Below are positions 1 to 13,115 of a DNA stretch of 64,000 bases, in pieces. The translations under genes were made by a program, and so were the position numbers. The stretch's first letter is position 1. Every line of letters begins with the position of its first letter. The stretch comes from Plecoglossus altivelis. Its lineage: Eukaryota; Chordata; Actinopteri; Osmeriformes; Plecoglossidae. Location: assembly GCA_036571765.1 (NCBI GenBank), contig BROE01000015.1, forward strand, positions 3,552,491 through 3,616,490. Direction: 5' to 3'. The notes beneath the pieces are model-generated. The model ran no database searches. It was not told the DNA's origin and saw only the letters and a list, made by a program, of their open reading frames with translations.

Positions 1-484
1 TACTACACCAAAAAAGACCCACCCATCCCTCTCTTTCTTTCTTGCTCTCCAACTGTCTCTCGTTCCCTGATGCTACCAGACATCCAGCACCTGCTTTTCT
101 GCTGTTGTCATTTTATGACAGCTACAAGGCTGTAAATTCATAAAAACAGCCCTCCTTAACACCTGTCACCCAGATGACTCCGAGAGAATCGCCCTCTAGA
201 GGGCAACGGAAACGGTTTGGCCGCGACCCAAGCGTTCCCATTAGATAAGAACGACACAACTCATCCTGTATCAATCCTATGTTGCTACGCCTGCTCCTGA
301 GATATAAGAGGATGTTTCAGGGAACGCTGTAGTCACGCTGCCACAAACTCGCCACCAAAGACGAGGCAAAATTGAGGGCCGGGTAGGGCCTCCGGCTCGC
401 TGTCCTCCTCCTCAGGGGTGTCAGATAAGGCCGGCAGGCTGTCGGCATGGTGATAACAAGGGGCATGCTGGGAGCTTGGCCATC

Positions 485-1401
485 CTGCCAGAGGGGAACA
501 GAGCACTCAAAGCACCTCCCACCCGGTTATCTACAAGTGCTGAAGCATGACCACTTCACGGCTGCGTCCACCACAGCTGAGCCACTTCCTGAAAAAAGGA
601 GGGTTCTGTCGTCCTATCCAGTCCTTCGTTCACTGCTATGTAGCCCCCCCCAAAAAAACTGACACCAGGATCAATGTTTCTAACAGCTTCCTAAACCACC
701 GTAGGCTCTGTGACAGTTCAAAGAGACAAGAGTGCAGGCATGTACAGTGCGAGGCGTGCCTCCGTTTGCGAGAGTGCGAGGGGGAGAGGGCGAGTGTGTA
801 CGTGCGTGTGAGTGCATCGGTGGGTATGTGTGTGAGCGAGAGAGAGAGAGAGAGAGTGAGAGAGAGCATGTACACGCAGGCATGTGTTAGTAGAAGGGGT
901 GTTTTAGAGTGTGTGTGGGTGGGGGTGAGGGTGATGGGGCTGCCAGAGGGGAACAGAGCACTCAAAGCACCTCCCACCCGGTTATCTACAAGTGCTGAAG
1001 CATGACCACTTCACGGCTGCGTCCACCACAGCTGAGCCACTTCCTGAAAAAAGGAGGGTTCTGTCGTCCTATCCAGTCCTTCGTTCACTGCTATGTAGCC
1101 CCCCCCAAAAAAACTGACACCAGGATCAATGTTTCTAACAGCTTCCTAAACCACCGTAGGCTCTGTGACAGTTCAAAGAGACAAGAGTGCAGGCATGTAC
1201 AGTGCGAGGCGTGCCTCCGTTTGCGAGAGTGCGAGAGGGAGAGGGGCCGCGTGTGTAGTGCGTGTGAGGATCGGGGGTAGATGTGTGAGCGAGAGAGAGA
1301 GAGAGAGTGATGAGAGGAGCATGTACACCGCAGGCACACTCGTGTTAGTAGAAGGGGTGTTTTAGAGTGTGTGTGGGTGGGGGTGAGGGTTTGATGGGGG
1401 G
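485..1401. repeat. 455-bp imperfect tandem duplication in shroom3 intron 2
   Basis: Two adjacent copies, 485-939 and 940-about 1401, both begin CTGCCAGAGGGGAACAGAGC and run in the same order through a C7-A7 stretch, a GA-rich tract and a GTGTGTGGGTGGGGG end. Differences are concentrated in the GA/GT-rich section. The second copy ends about 30 bp from the donor of the PDZ exon at 1430. Confidence 0.9.
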
Positions 1402-1429
1402 GGCTGTGGCGGCGGGGTGGGGGGGGTAC

Positions 1430-4400
1430 CTGCGTATGGTGAGCCGGAGTGTCTTGTAAGAGCCTTTGACCAGAGATATGGCCTCCTGTCTGAAGCCGCT
1501 CAGCTCCACCTCGTTGATGACCACCACTCTGTCGCCCACCTGCAGGGGGTGTTCCAACCTATCCGCTTTCCCGCCTTCCTCGACCTGCCAACACAAAGAT
1601 TGGACACATGCAGATGAAGTAGGACATTTTTTTTAATCACCGCCTCATTCGCCAAAACGAAAGGCAGACCTAAAGGCCGATCAGCAAGGTGCAATCCCTG
1701 TCAAACACACACTTTCACAGTTGCTACTGTAACACCCCACCCCCACCCTGCGATATTTGCCATCCTGTCACCAGGATCGTTATGACATCTGAATGGTTCT
1801 GGGGAGGGGCGGGGCGGCGCGGGGGGGACGGGGGGGGGCAGCAGTTGGTGCTCCTGCTTGTGCAGAGGTCAGCTTCTCAAACATTGCTCTCTCGCTCCAG
1901 CTCCCTCGGCGGGGAGATTAGCGTGGAGTTGACGTGACGCATTCTCCAGTGGCACATCGTACCGCGGCGCGGGAGGTGTGGCAGGAATGTGTCGCCCCTC
2001 ATTACTACCGCGGCCGCTTCAGGGGGGGGGGGGTCAGCGAGGACCCCTTGCCTCCGCGATCCGTCTGAGGAGCGGCGCTGGTGACCGCGAGCAGCACGCT
2101 CGAGGGGGTAACGTTGGAGCCGTTCCCCCAAGGAAACGTGGGATATTATCGTACGAGCGAGCCAGGTCCTGTTTCCTAATCCCGCCCAACCCTCTGCCAT
2201 GAAGACTGTATTAGTCGAAAACATTAGCCTCATGTAAATCAGACAGTGCGTGTAGCTTCTTTTCTAATACTGCAGGGGAAAAATGCTTTGGGCTGGCTCA
2301 AAGAGGAGAACAAATAGAGAAAATAACCGTGCCAGACTCTTTTGACTTGCCTTCTGTTGACAGGGTTTCGCGTACAATGTTCTTTTGAAGCCTTTCCGGA
2401 AGAACGTGGTCGTTGCCAACTAGAGACGACTCGAGGCCTACAGTAGACATCAGAGCATATTTGGAATCATTGGAAAGCAGGCGTGGAGTTTTAACGCTAT
2501 CGCAGACGGACAAAAGAGTTTGTAGGCTGCAGAAAGAGCTGCGAGGAAGATTTGTTTAACTTAGTGGCCAAAGAGTCTGAAAGGGATCCTTTTTATTACA
2601 GACGTGCTGCCAAGAGTCTGACAATGAACCTATTAATATGGACGTGGGCGAAAAGACTCATTCTCTTGACCTTTCTCTGACCCCGCTCGCACAAACCAAA
2701 GGTCATAGGGACAGCATCACCAAGTGCTAATACACTGTAAACAATCCGTTGCTTTTTACAAGACTGCCCCCGGGAATGACTACTGAAGGAAAAGGAAGAG
2801 ATTTTCAAAAAATCAGTATTCAGTAAACATACTACGTATGTTTGGATTTGCTATCTATTTTTTTCCCCTCTCTCTTCTTTTGTTGCTTTTCAGACTGGCG
2901 GAGCTCTTGCAAATTCCGTTGCTGACATTCCTTTTTTCTCACTCTCTCAATCTCTCTCTCTCTTGCACTCTCTCTCTCTTGTGCTCTCTCTCTCTCTCTC
3001 TCTCTCTCACTTTCTCTCTCGCACTCTCTCTCTCTTGTACTCTTTTTCTTTCTCTCTCACTCTCTCTCTCTCTCGCTCTCTCTACCTCTCTCTCTCTCCC
3101 TCTCTCTTGCTCTCTCTCTATCTCTCTCTCTCTCTCTGGCTTGGATCGCTGCCAGAACCCTCGCCTGCATTCCAGATTGTACTCTTCCCTGCTGTAGAGG
3201 AGGTGTGTAGGGAGCTGGAGGGCCAGGGTTCTTCAGGGCCAGAGGAGGCTAGAGGGCCAGGAGGCTGGGTGGTCAGGAGGCTAGAGGGCCAGGAGACTGA
3301 GTGGTCAGGAGGCTAGAGGGCTAGGAGGCTGGGTGGTCAGGAGGCTGGAGGGCCAGGAGACTGAGTGGTCAGGAGGCTAGAGGGCTAGGAGGCTGGGTGG
3401 TCAGGAGGCTGGAGGGCCAGGAGGCTGGGTGGTCAGGAGGCTGGAGGGCTAGGAGGCTGGGTGGTCAGGAAGGTTTGAAGGACCAGGATGCTCTTCACCA
3501 GGACCTCACCAACAACTCGACCGTGAGTGACCATCTCTGACCATCAGTCACAGCAGGTTGTAAATCTCCCGCAACTGCCATACTTGGGGCAGGGACAGTG
3601 GGGTAGGGAGACAGAGAACGTGGGGCAGGGAGGCAGAGAACGTGGGGTAGGGAGGCAGAGAACGTGGGGCAGGGAGGCAGAGAACGTGGGGCAGAGAGAC
3701 AGAGAACGTGGGGTGGGGAGACAGAGAACGTGGGGCAGGGAGACAGAGAACATGGGGCAGGGAGGCAGAGAACGTGGGGCAGGGAGACAGAGAACGTGGG
3801 GCAGGGAGGCGGAGAACGTGGGGCAGGGAGACAGAGAACGTGGGGCCGGGAGGCAGAGAACGTGGGGCAGGGAGACAGAGAACGTGGGGCAGGGAGGCAG
3901 AGAACATAGGGCAGAGAGACAGAGAACGTGGGGCAGGGAGGCAGAGAACGTGGGGCAGGGAGGCAGAGAACGTGGGGCAGGGAGGCAGAGAACGTGGTGG
4001 GTTGACAGGAAGGGAGCGTATTGTATACGCTTCTGCGTGTGTGATCCAGCAGGGAGGCAGGAGGTGATGACAAAGCGGCCCACATCTCCCGCACTAAGGC
4101 AGATTAGACAGCCTGAAAGCTGGGCCCGAGCGCTGAAAGGGAGACGCTTCATAGCACACCCTCCACAAACCCCACACCCTTGCCGGCTAACACCGGTCTC
4201 GCGTTGCCCTTCTTCCAGCCCCACAACCACCGGTGGATCACTGGGTAAAAGCAAGGATGGAAAAAACAACAGCTCGACGCTATCTATCTATCTGCCTGTC
4301 TGCCTGCCTGTCTGATGTCATGCAGTTGCATCCTAGTACCATGTGTTTTTCTTTCCGTGAGTTTATTTCCTGGTATAGAATGAACTTGCAGCGAGCTCCT

Positions 4401-5735
4401 GGGATACTTCTGACCTTGTGAGATCTATTTAACGATTTCCTTCATCCATCACTCTCGCGTGTTTGTGATAGCTCGGCCAGCATTGGCCAGCATTGCACCA
4501 TCCGGGCTTGGCTGTTTGGACACCAGGCTAGGCAAGGGAGAGGCAGTTCTCTTGGAATACAAAAACCCCCAAATATGGCTGCAACGGCCAGTGCGTCTCT
4601 CAGTTTGGCATTTCAGCTGATATTTAGTTCTTGTTACATAGTAACGCGGAATTTAATCGAGTACACCATGGGAAAGGATTCCAAATCAAAGCCATCAACT
4701 TGAGGAGAGGCCATCTTAGCATGAATCTGTAGCTTTTAGGAAAATAAAAGGGTACCTGCTCATGGTTAATGAACATCACTCTTTAAATCCTCAACATCAG
4801 TCTTGTTCCCATAACCCCCTCTCCCAAAACAATGAGCTTATCTCTACTCAACGACCCCTTCCTATCTTCCGCGTGTCAGTCCTCTGACCTTTCAAGGATG
4901 ACCAATGAGAACAGGGTTTATAAATGGACAGCTCCTCCTAGACCAACGACTGAGTGTCCGGCCAACGGTCTACTGGGTCTGGTTGAGATCATGTATGACC
5001 AGACTGTGGCAACCATGAGACAGCACATAAAGTAGTCATGCTTCTGGTTGAGCGAGCAAAGAGGTTTACCAGGGAAGCAGCCATGCTGAAAGGACTCGTT
5101 CAGGATGAGGTCATGAATTCTTGTTGATTGGGCCTTGTTTGAATAAGATCTTTTTTTTTTTTATTTTTTAGGGCAGATGTTATAAGGGAAAAAATACATA
5201 TGGTTCTGAATGGATGCAGTCTGATTTAAAGCCAGATGAAGAATCTGTTACAACGTAATCATGCTCATGGACAAAGGAGATTTAACTGTTGTCAGATATA
5301 CTCCGTTCCAGCATGTTTTGCCTACTGGATATGGCACCTTTACCATGATAGTAAACTGGGGAAAAAACCTATGTTTACCTCATTGCTGTAACTCCTCTAT
5401 GGCAGTAAGGAACGTGTAAGAAAGTACTATCTCAATTCTAAAGAGAAGATTGTATCTAAAACATACATCTGAATACACTTCACAAACGTTTCGCCAGCTT
5501 TATTCAAGGGTAGGACTTAGCAACATGATAGGCCAACGTTGGTAGGGAATGAGGAAGTCAGGTGTCGTGGAAAATCCACCTGATGCCTTACCTTGGAGAT
5601 GATTAGTTCTTCTCCATGCTCGAGGCCACCTTTGAGCGTGAACCCCCAGGGAGCCCCACCCTGGAGACGAACCTCAACGAAAACCGACTTTCCTCTCTGG
5701 ATGACTGTACTGTAACTACACAGACTGCTATCCAT
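1430..5735 (-). CDS. shroom3: shroom3 5' end: first two coding exons (PDZ domain), partial gene
   Basis: Shroom family proteins bind F-actin and recruit Rho kinase to drive apical constriction; the N-terminal PDZ domain is a peptide-binding module. Two minus-strand exons are visible. Exon A (5592-5735, 144 nt, phase 0) starts at an ATG and encodes 48 residues with the motifs GGAPWGFTLKGGLEHGE and LIISK. Exon B (1430-1584, 155 nt, ending in phase 2) continues with VEEGGKAD, VGDRVVVINEVEL and SLVKGSYKTLRL. Together they make a complete Shroom-type PDZ domain with the GF carboxylate-binding loop. Donors are gtaagg (after 5592) and gtaccc (after 1430); the acceptor of exon B is cag. The ASD1 and ASD2 exons lie outside the window. 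I favour shroom3 over other shroom genes because stbd1 and scarb2 lie beside it, as in human. The first ATG is the likely start, but its 5' context is untested and an upstream exon cannot be excluded. Confidence 0.88.
1585..2930. other. shroom3 intron 1, distal part
   Basis: No coding exon was recognised. The stretch contains a poly-G/GC-rich segment near 1800-2030 and otherwise unremarkable intronic sequence. Confidence 0.5.
2938..3138. repeat. (CT)n-rich microsatellite in shroom3 intron 1
   Basis: About 200 bp of nearly pure TCTC with scattered G and A interruptions. The open frames rich in Leu and Ser across it are products of the repeat, not genes. Confidence 0.9.
3205..3478. repeat. Minisatellite, unit about 32 bp
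   Basis: Head-to-tail copies of a 32-bp unit beginning GGTCAGGAGGCTAGAGGGCC, with A/G and C/T variants between copies. It lies in shroom3 intron 1, just upstream of a second, unrelated minisatellite. Confidence 0.85.
3596..4000. repeat. Minisatellite, 22-bp unit, about 18 copies
   Basis: Repeats of the unit AACGTGGGGCAGGGAGGCAG followed by AG. Three units make 66 bp, so all frames stay open and give 22-residue periodic translations on both strands. Those open frames are artefacts of the repeat. Confidence 0.9.
4278..4314. repeat. Short CTAT/CTGC tetranucleotide repeat
   Basis: A run of CTAT units passes into CTGC and CTGT units within shroom3 intron 1. Confidence 0.7.
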
Positions 5736-8700
5736 AATCAAGAAGATGGTTCGGACTGACGGGTGTTCCTATTCAGTCCATTAGCAACGAGGAAGGATGA
5801 ATCGAGCAAAAAGTCATGTTTCAAAATATTCCCTTTCCCTTTCTGATTAAAATCCGCACCATACGAAGCAAGGAATGTCCACTCCTGTGAGATAAATAGT
5901 TTCCCCGCATTACCGTAACGAGCAGCGAGTAAAACATAATTTGTGACCGAAGAGCATTCTGTTGACAGTCAACACAAAAAAGCTACAAAATAAGGAAAAA
6001 ACGACTTCAAAAATGTAACATTGCCCATGTGGAAAAACAAAAATGTACGTGTTTAACAAGGTTCTTGTAGTAGGCTATAACTTTAGACTACTTTTAATCG
6101 TTTGTCAACCCTTTCCCTCTTCCGACTTTATTTTACCATCACAATAGAATTTGCTACAATCCACTGGGTTGGGAGAAAGGAGAGCGCTCTTTGCCTCGCT
6201 GTGAGCTTGGTCGAAGCGAGATTAGGTCAATTTGCCCTGTCAGAAAAAAAGTATTGCCCACCAGATTTCTGCACTTGTTTTACATACTTTCACTCAAAGC
6301 TTCAACGTAGATCTCCCAACAACATTTGAAGAGATTTGTCTGCTGCAGAAATCATGCGAATCGCAACGATCTCATCTTGCTCCCTTGATGCGATTTTAAC
6401 TTCCCTCAGTCAGTCCCATGGATGCAAAACTTCGTTTCCCCCCTCCTCAGCGTAGTCCCGACACAGTCAATGGATGAGGTGGTGCGTAGTGCGCATGTGT
6501 GGGGGGACTGATTCATTGCAGTGCCCGCTTCTTTATAAGTCAAACCATTGTCGAGTCAAAAATACCGACCTGTCTTTGTCTATTGAACAACATCAATGTC
6601 TTTTTCAAATGTATTTCCACTTTCCATGCGGTGCAAAGCATTGTACCCCACGGCCAGTTTACTTCATCGATTTTCTGATGATTTCATCGACATTCCATCA
6701 CTAAGGCCGGAGGGAGCATTCGTCATGTTAAATTCGGGAATTAGATTCTAAGGGGGTGGAGGTGGGGGGGGGGTGTACAACTACATCCATATTCTTTTGT
6801 GTCCACCCCTCAGACTGTAAAGAGACCTGTTGAGCAGAGTAGCCATGAAAGGAAACGTCGAAACCCAACACTTGAATAACTTACAGATGAAAAGGCTTGG
6901 ATATTGTATTTTCAGCCGGAGGGTGTTTTTTCATATTGAGGGTCAGGTTTTCTATGATGTCTGCATATACATGATGGCAGTTTTCTAAGGTAAACTGAGT
7001 ACGTTAATGGGATTCGTTCAACATGATTCCACAAATGCATCGGTTCTGGTCTAACAGGATGTATCGGTCTTGCACCTATCTGCATTCCAAAGTTGCTGTG
7101 CCCCTATTGGCAGTGTGGTTACCATCCTACAATGTGACGTACTTTTGCAATAACCACAACTGTCAAGCTCTCAAGTTCAAAAGTGAGTCTTATTTAATGA
7201 TTTTGTTTTCTACGGTATTTTGCCCTACACTATCTAGAAGTGTCAGCTCGTGGGTAGGCTCTGTTTCAACGGGGCAGAGCTTGGCCGCGGATACTTCGGT
7301 CTTGGTCAGAAAGCTTCTGGGCCCTTCTCTACTGCTATGACGCAGGGAGGTGCTAATTGAAGTGTCAGCGGCCGATGCTGTCTTCTGATGAACACGCTTC
7401 TGGATGCGGTGTTAATGAAGGCTACGGCTCTGGAACATTCTACCACACGGTGCCAGTCTGTGCGTCCCTCCGTGATGATTACGATCCGTGTTCTGACAAG
7501 TACAAATGAGACGGTGACACATGAAAAAGAAAGGTACCCCCCCCCCACCCCAAGATAAAAATAAATCAAAATCTATGTTATTACATTTACTTTTAACATA
7601 TTTCACTCAGTCATATGTCAAATATTTCACTTGCATTCCAGACACTGTATCCATTGGAGCTGGGAATATTTCCAAATTGAGGACAACTCCTGAACATTTC
7701 AATGTTGTGGATGACTGATCGTCATTTTAATGTAGCAACGTTGAGGTCTAACTATGTAGGCCCCCCTGGAACAGAAATGAGGTCATTTCATACCCATGGC
7801 AGGAATGTCTCATGGTAACAACGTTCAGGGTTTCAGAGTTGAAAAGCAGTCCCACTACAGAACATTGTTTGGTCTTCGCACACCAGTCAGCAACAGTTGA
7901 GTTGAGTTTCATGGGCTTTCCTCTGAAATCAGCAGCCCCACAGCTGAGCCAAGACGACGAGGGGGGGGGGGGCAGCCTCACAAGATGAAAACGAACTTCA
8001 GTCATCTCAGAGACAAATAATCTCTGGGAGGAATGTTTTCAATAGGGTGCAATCAAGGGATGAAAAGCGTATAGGGTTCCGTTTTATTAGATTCTGGTGT
8101 TCTGTGGTAAAAGTGAAAGAATGTTTTCACAGTTCGACTGGCCATTTATTTTCCTGTCCTAACTGCAGCTGGGGGCAATTTGACGAGGGGCAAATGTCAC
8201 GTTTTGATTCGTTTCAAGTCGAATTGGGACAGATGAAATTGTTTTAATGTGGAAAACACGCCCGTATTGCCTAAGAGCGGCCCTAGCAGACTTCGCGTTT
8301 AAACGACAGACGCGGAGGAGAGTTTGCAGTGGGCGCCATGGTGAGTTAAGGGAGGTTGTCAGTTTGTAAGCTCTCCCCGCTGTACAGCTGCTACAAGTTG
8401 AAGCATGTCCTGATGACCTCATGTCAAAAGTAACATTTAACATAGGCCCTAATGAAGAAACACAACTATGGTTGCATCTTATATGAATGAAACATGTAGC
8501 TCTTCCATCCGAATCAGACACCACTGTTCAGAAGGGGGCAGTATTGAAACACAGACAGATTTGGCGATGAAATATATTGGAATAAAATAGAAGTGTCTAC
8601 AGTACCAATGTCTAGAATAAATGGCTGGAGAAATGTCCATTTGTTGTGGATCATCTGTCAAGTTAATCAAATCGTAGATTATTTCATTTAGAACACCGAC

Positions 8701-11500
8701 AAATACGACACAATTTGTGCATTATGGGGACTACTTGACTTCAATGGATGGCTTAAAGAGACTGACAGCAAATGAGTTCATTTAACTTAACGTTGTACTG
8801 GTCTACCAATGGAAAATTCCACCAATCCAGGCACTAACATCTCCACATTGACACCAGCTTTTGCCAACAGCCCCACCTACTGCACAAGGAGCATAGTGTA
8901 GGTCATGGGGAGGTCTATCATGATCAGGGTGCAGCATAATAATATTTGAAAGGCGTAAGTGGTGGGTGGTGGTGGTGGTGGGTCCCAACATGTCCTTTAC
9001 GCTACTCAAGAGCTCTGACAACCTGCGTTGGAGCAGTGCATTCCGGAAAGGTGACATCATTGACTAAGTGGCTTTAACCCCAGGTCATTTCTTGGAAAAC
9101 ACCGAAGGGTCTATAATGCAGTCTCAGTCCCCTTTAAACCGAAATTTGGACATTACCTTTTATTGTGCGGGAAACCATGGCACCGAAGGAATTCTTTTGT
9201 GGAGTCATACTGTTGGTTCTATTTGTGTGTCCTGGTCCCCCCCCCCCCCTTTCCACCGTGGTTCAGCTTTTTATAGACTGTCCCCACTGAAGGTCAGTGG
9301 TAGTCATAGCGATATCGCAGTATGAGTAGTGGTATGTTTTATTAAAGGTCTGCCTTTAATAAAGGCTGGTTACATGACGACACCGTACTCTACACGGATC
9401 TTTAAAACAACAATCGAGAAAACGTCATAATATGTCATCCACATATTCTCAAATCTTCATGTCAATTCCTTTTGAATCGTATTTGCTTTAGGGATTTCAC
9501 ACATCGCAATCCTGCTCCACACACAGCACACACAGCCACCCACCCACACATCCACCCACACACATTAACTTGCGAAAAGTAACAGAGGTGCCACATAAAT
9601 GGGACAGCTCTGTTCATTTCCACCGAGTAAAAGGGGGTCAAAGGGTCCTGACAACAATAATCTCGCACTTCAATTTACAGCCTTGGTTCGTATGAGGAGA
9701 TCAGGGGGGCGTCCAGCATGTCTCGCTGAGTGGCAACGCTAAGTGTCCGTCCTGACCTGAGCTTATGGTCAGCAAACTGACAAGTGTAACTGACACTGCT
9801 GTGGAACCAATGATTACTTGGTCAGCTCAGTATCCTAATAAAGGATTACCTTGGAAGCAGCCAACTCGCGAGTGTGCACTCTCTCTGCTCTCGAATTAGA
9901 ACGACAGACGTTTCAGCAGACTAACGTTAACGCTCTATACGGTCATACGTTGACAGCAAGTTCGCCGATTCTTATCAATCGGCCGTCCCTTTGGAAAAAC
10001 ACTCTTGCCATCCCTCAATAGTGTCAGTGGAAATGTAACTTTGCAAACCAGGTCGTTGAACTAATGCTATGAAAACAATCAAATCCTGCGCTGCCCCTCG
10101 AATGAGGATGTTGCCCTTTGAGCTTAGTAAACACCATCAGGTCTCTCTCCAACTGCGATACAGACGGCTATCTTTCACGTTGGTTCTCCAGGCCAGGTAC
10201 CTAAGGCCAAGAGGAAACTGAACAACTCCAGGTTTAGCGGTTGGGAGCCAGACCTTAACATGCACCCACTCAGTGCAGATTAAATGAATCATTTACAGGG
10301 GCTGGCAGAACACTTTAAGCACACTCCACATCATGTCTCTCTCCCAGAATTAATTAAAGATGGAGAGCTCTTGAAATAATGGAATACACGGCCTCGTTTG
10401 AAACATCTACCGCAATGGATTTGGACTTTACCTCTGACTGTTGACGGTCAGACAGTCTTCGGCCTCGCGTTTAGGATTGTTTTTATTAGAAGCAGATTCG
10501 AGGATGCAGACATTTCAGATTTTTTTTTGTTATCAAATCTTTATTTGCAAATCATGTTAAGTATGATGCAAAAAAAAAGCAACTAAAAGGTTTGAGATTT
10601 TAAAGTCAGTGCACGATTCACAAGCAAGTTTAATTCATTTTCCGTTTTCTTTCTGCAACGGGAGGGAAAAGTAGGTCTACTCTGCATTGGATAAAAAAGT
10701 GCTTTTCTAGCAGAGAACAGACTAATAAATGCTGCATGAACAGCCTCATCCAAAGAAGCCAGGAAAACAGCAGTCTTAAATATTTGAACCACTGTAGATA
10801 AAAGAGATGAGAGACAGTACAGCAACGTGCTTGCTTCCAATGATCAAAGTTGAACTACTGAAGAGTACCTGGTGTAGAAAACACGTTCTGTATGATTTTT
10901 TATCAATATTCTGATATTGTATTTTTTTCCAGGCACATATTTCCAGCACCAAACCACATCAATCTGAATTACTGAGTGAAACCATTTTCAGGTGATATAA
11001 CATTTTTGATGTGGGATGTCATTGCTTAAAGCGGCAAACGCTTTCAATTCAGACGTACATAATTATTAGGCATGTTGTACTACAGGTAAAAATGTCTAAG
11101 TTTGTATCCGAAGGATTGAGCGCACATAGGATGGAGTACTCAAAAAACCACCTAACTATTAAAGCGTGGCCATCGCACAATGAAGTGGTTTGTTCACAAT
11201 CGCCACGGTTGCAAAAAAAAAATCATGTTGAGTAAAAGGCAGAAATCATCAGCAAAGGACCTGCAAAGAACTGAATTTAAAACCACCAGGAAACCTTTGT
11301 TCCAGTGCCACCATTTTTCAGAAGTGCAACTGACCTGGAGCCCAGTTGCATGGACAGAATTTTATTTGGGGAAGGGGGGGTCCCTTCTTAAAGTGTGTGG
11401 GGGCTAAGATATTAGAAATCTGGGGGGGGGGGCAAACATGCCAATGAGAATGTTCTACTACCACAGATCCCCTGTGGGGGGATACACTACTGCTGGAGTC
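5736..11500. other. Upstream region of shroom3, gene-free
   Basis: No exon with family similarity was found on either strand. Only short open frames without recognisable domains occur. Visible features are long homopolymers (poly-G near 6765 and 7966, poly-C near 7538 and 9238), a CA-rich tract near 9515-9565 and a GGT-repeat near 8963-8980. The shroom3 promoter should lie just above 5735, but I cannot point to a core element. Confidence 0.5.
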
Positions 11501-11519
11501 TCAACGAGTTCAAGGTGTT

Positions 11520-12120
11520 GGGGCTTTGCAACGATACGGAAAGCTGAAACATGAACCTCCACTTTACAAGAATCACAACCGGGAAAAAAAAAATCCAGAT
11601 TAAGCTGTGATATATAAAGGTTTTACGGACCAATGAAATGAGAGTGACTCAACAGACCAAACGGTCGGATCCACGACTACGTCACCAATTAACAAACAAC
11701 ACTGATTCAAGTCAAGCGACAATAAGCAATGCGGGGGGTGGAGTGATGGCGTGGGGCTGCTATCATTATTGATGAGCTAGTTGCTTTTGCTTTTAAAAGG
11801 GTTGCAGGTGGGATGAAGAACGGGGAAAAACTACAGCCAGTTCCTAGAAGACTCTCTTCAAAGAACGGTCCAAAAATAAGTCATTAGCATTCAAGGAGTC
11901 CATACAGGACAAAGCTCCAGAACATGGATCCAAACACTCCTTTTTGGCTTGCTAGGAAAGGCTTAAAAAATGACCTGGCCGTCTTATCTGGTTTATATAC
12001 CATTGAGAGCTGGTAGGGGCCTTCAAGACAGATTTTCAGTAAGGGGAAACAACCTGCTTTAGCTCAAATGAAAATAAGACGATAATTCCACAGACGGCTC
12101 ATGAAAAAAGGGGGCTATAC
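11520..12120 (+). pseudogene. Decayed Tc1/mariner-type transposase fragment
   Basis: Conceptual translation in interrupted frames shows two hallmarks of Tc1 transposase catalytic cores. One is a GGGVMAWGC-like stretch near 11730-11760 (family GGxxMVWGC). The other is SDLYPIESW near 11980-12015, matching the family's PDLNPIENLW around the third catalytic acidic position. Frameshifts and stops break it throughout, so it is not functional. No terminal inverted repeats were located. Attribution rests on these motifs and spacing only. Confidence 0.55.
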
Positions 12121-12371
12121 TGGCCACTGAATACTTTTAAGGGCCGAAGACAAGTTTGAACAATATACCAACAGGTTTCCTATCACACTTTGGATTAAGA
12201 GCGGTCCTTGGTACATTTACAAATTGACCATTGATGCAGTGATCAATGTAAAGGTTGATGAAACAGAACCAGGCAGTTACATTTAAAGCAGTGTCATTCA
12301 ATTTTAAAATGTCCTCAATGACTGCAATATTTGAGTAAAGACACCAGCATTGGCATTCACATAAAACGGTT

Positions 12372-12377
12372 TTTATT
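12372..12377 (-). terminator. stbd1: Poly(A) signal of stbd1
   Basis: TTTATT on the plus strand reads AATAAA on the minus strand, about 740 bp past the stbd1 stop codon. It would give a 3' UTR of roughly 0.75 kb. Confidence 0.6.
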
Positions 12378-13115
12378 GAATATACACAATACAAGCAACA
12401 ACTTTACCTTAAGGACACTCAAAAGTAGCATGACACCACAATATTGCATAATTTTAAGAGAATATTAGATTGAGACAATTATATAAACTAGTGTTCAGAG
12501 GAGAGAGAGAGAGAAAAAAAAAAGTGACCAAACGCTTCTCAAAATGAACAAGACAAAAAGCAAGAACTTTAAAAACAAGGTGTAGGCACTACGATCAAAC
12601 CTGCAATAACTGAACATACATTCAAACAAAAGGAAACTTGGAAAAAAGAAACCCATAATGTCAATTTAGGTCAAGTGTCACAACAAGCATATCATACTTT
12701 AATAGTTAAAAAGGGTCATCTGTTACTTCCCCCTCATTATTACAGCTGGGATTATTGCAATTTTCGAAAGTGCCTCTTGTGCATTAAATGATTGTTATAC
12801 AGGAATTTAATTCAGGCTTTGTACTGTACTTAACTCCACAACAGTAACTGATATTAAGGTGCAAATTGCATATATTTGTATTATTGCTATAGTATCCAGT
12901 AGTACCCAAGTAAAGGCATTGAATTCAGAAACTTTCTGTATAAAAATACGATACCAGTTGTCCTTTGCACTGATGTAAACCCTTGCATCATTTCAAAAGG
13001 ACGTTTATGCGTGTAAACTACGCTGCTAAAACCAATATAACTAGGTTTTCACCATTTAAGAGTACGTTCAGACGTTTCAACTGGGTTATTAAAAATCTGA
13101 CACCCCGGTCTCTAC

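Noticed and set aside
447..1280. Repeated open frames sharing the same protein
   Set aside because: They are the two copies of the tandem duplication in shroom3 intron 2. No domain or splice support.
2838..3316. Leu/Ser-rich open frames
   Set aside because: Translation of the CT microsatellite and the 32-bp minisatellite.
3495..4315. Long open frames on both strands with 22-residue periodicity (up to 262 codons)
   Set aside because: They arise from the 22-bp minisatellite: three units make 66 bp, so every frame stays open. No splice or family support.
7990..8524. Minus-strand open frame of 121 codons upstream of shroom3
   Set aside because: No domain, no splice structure, unremarkable composition.
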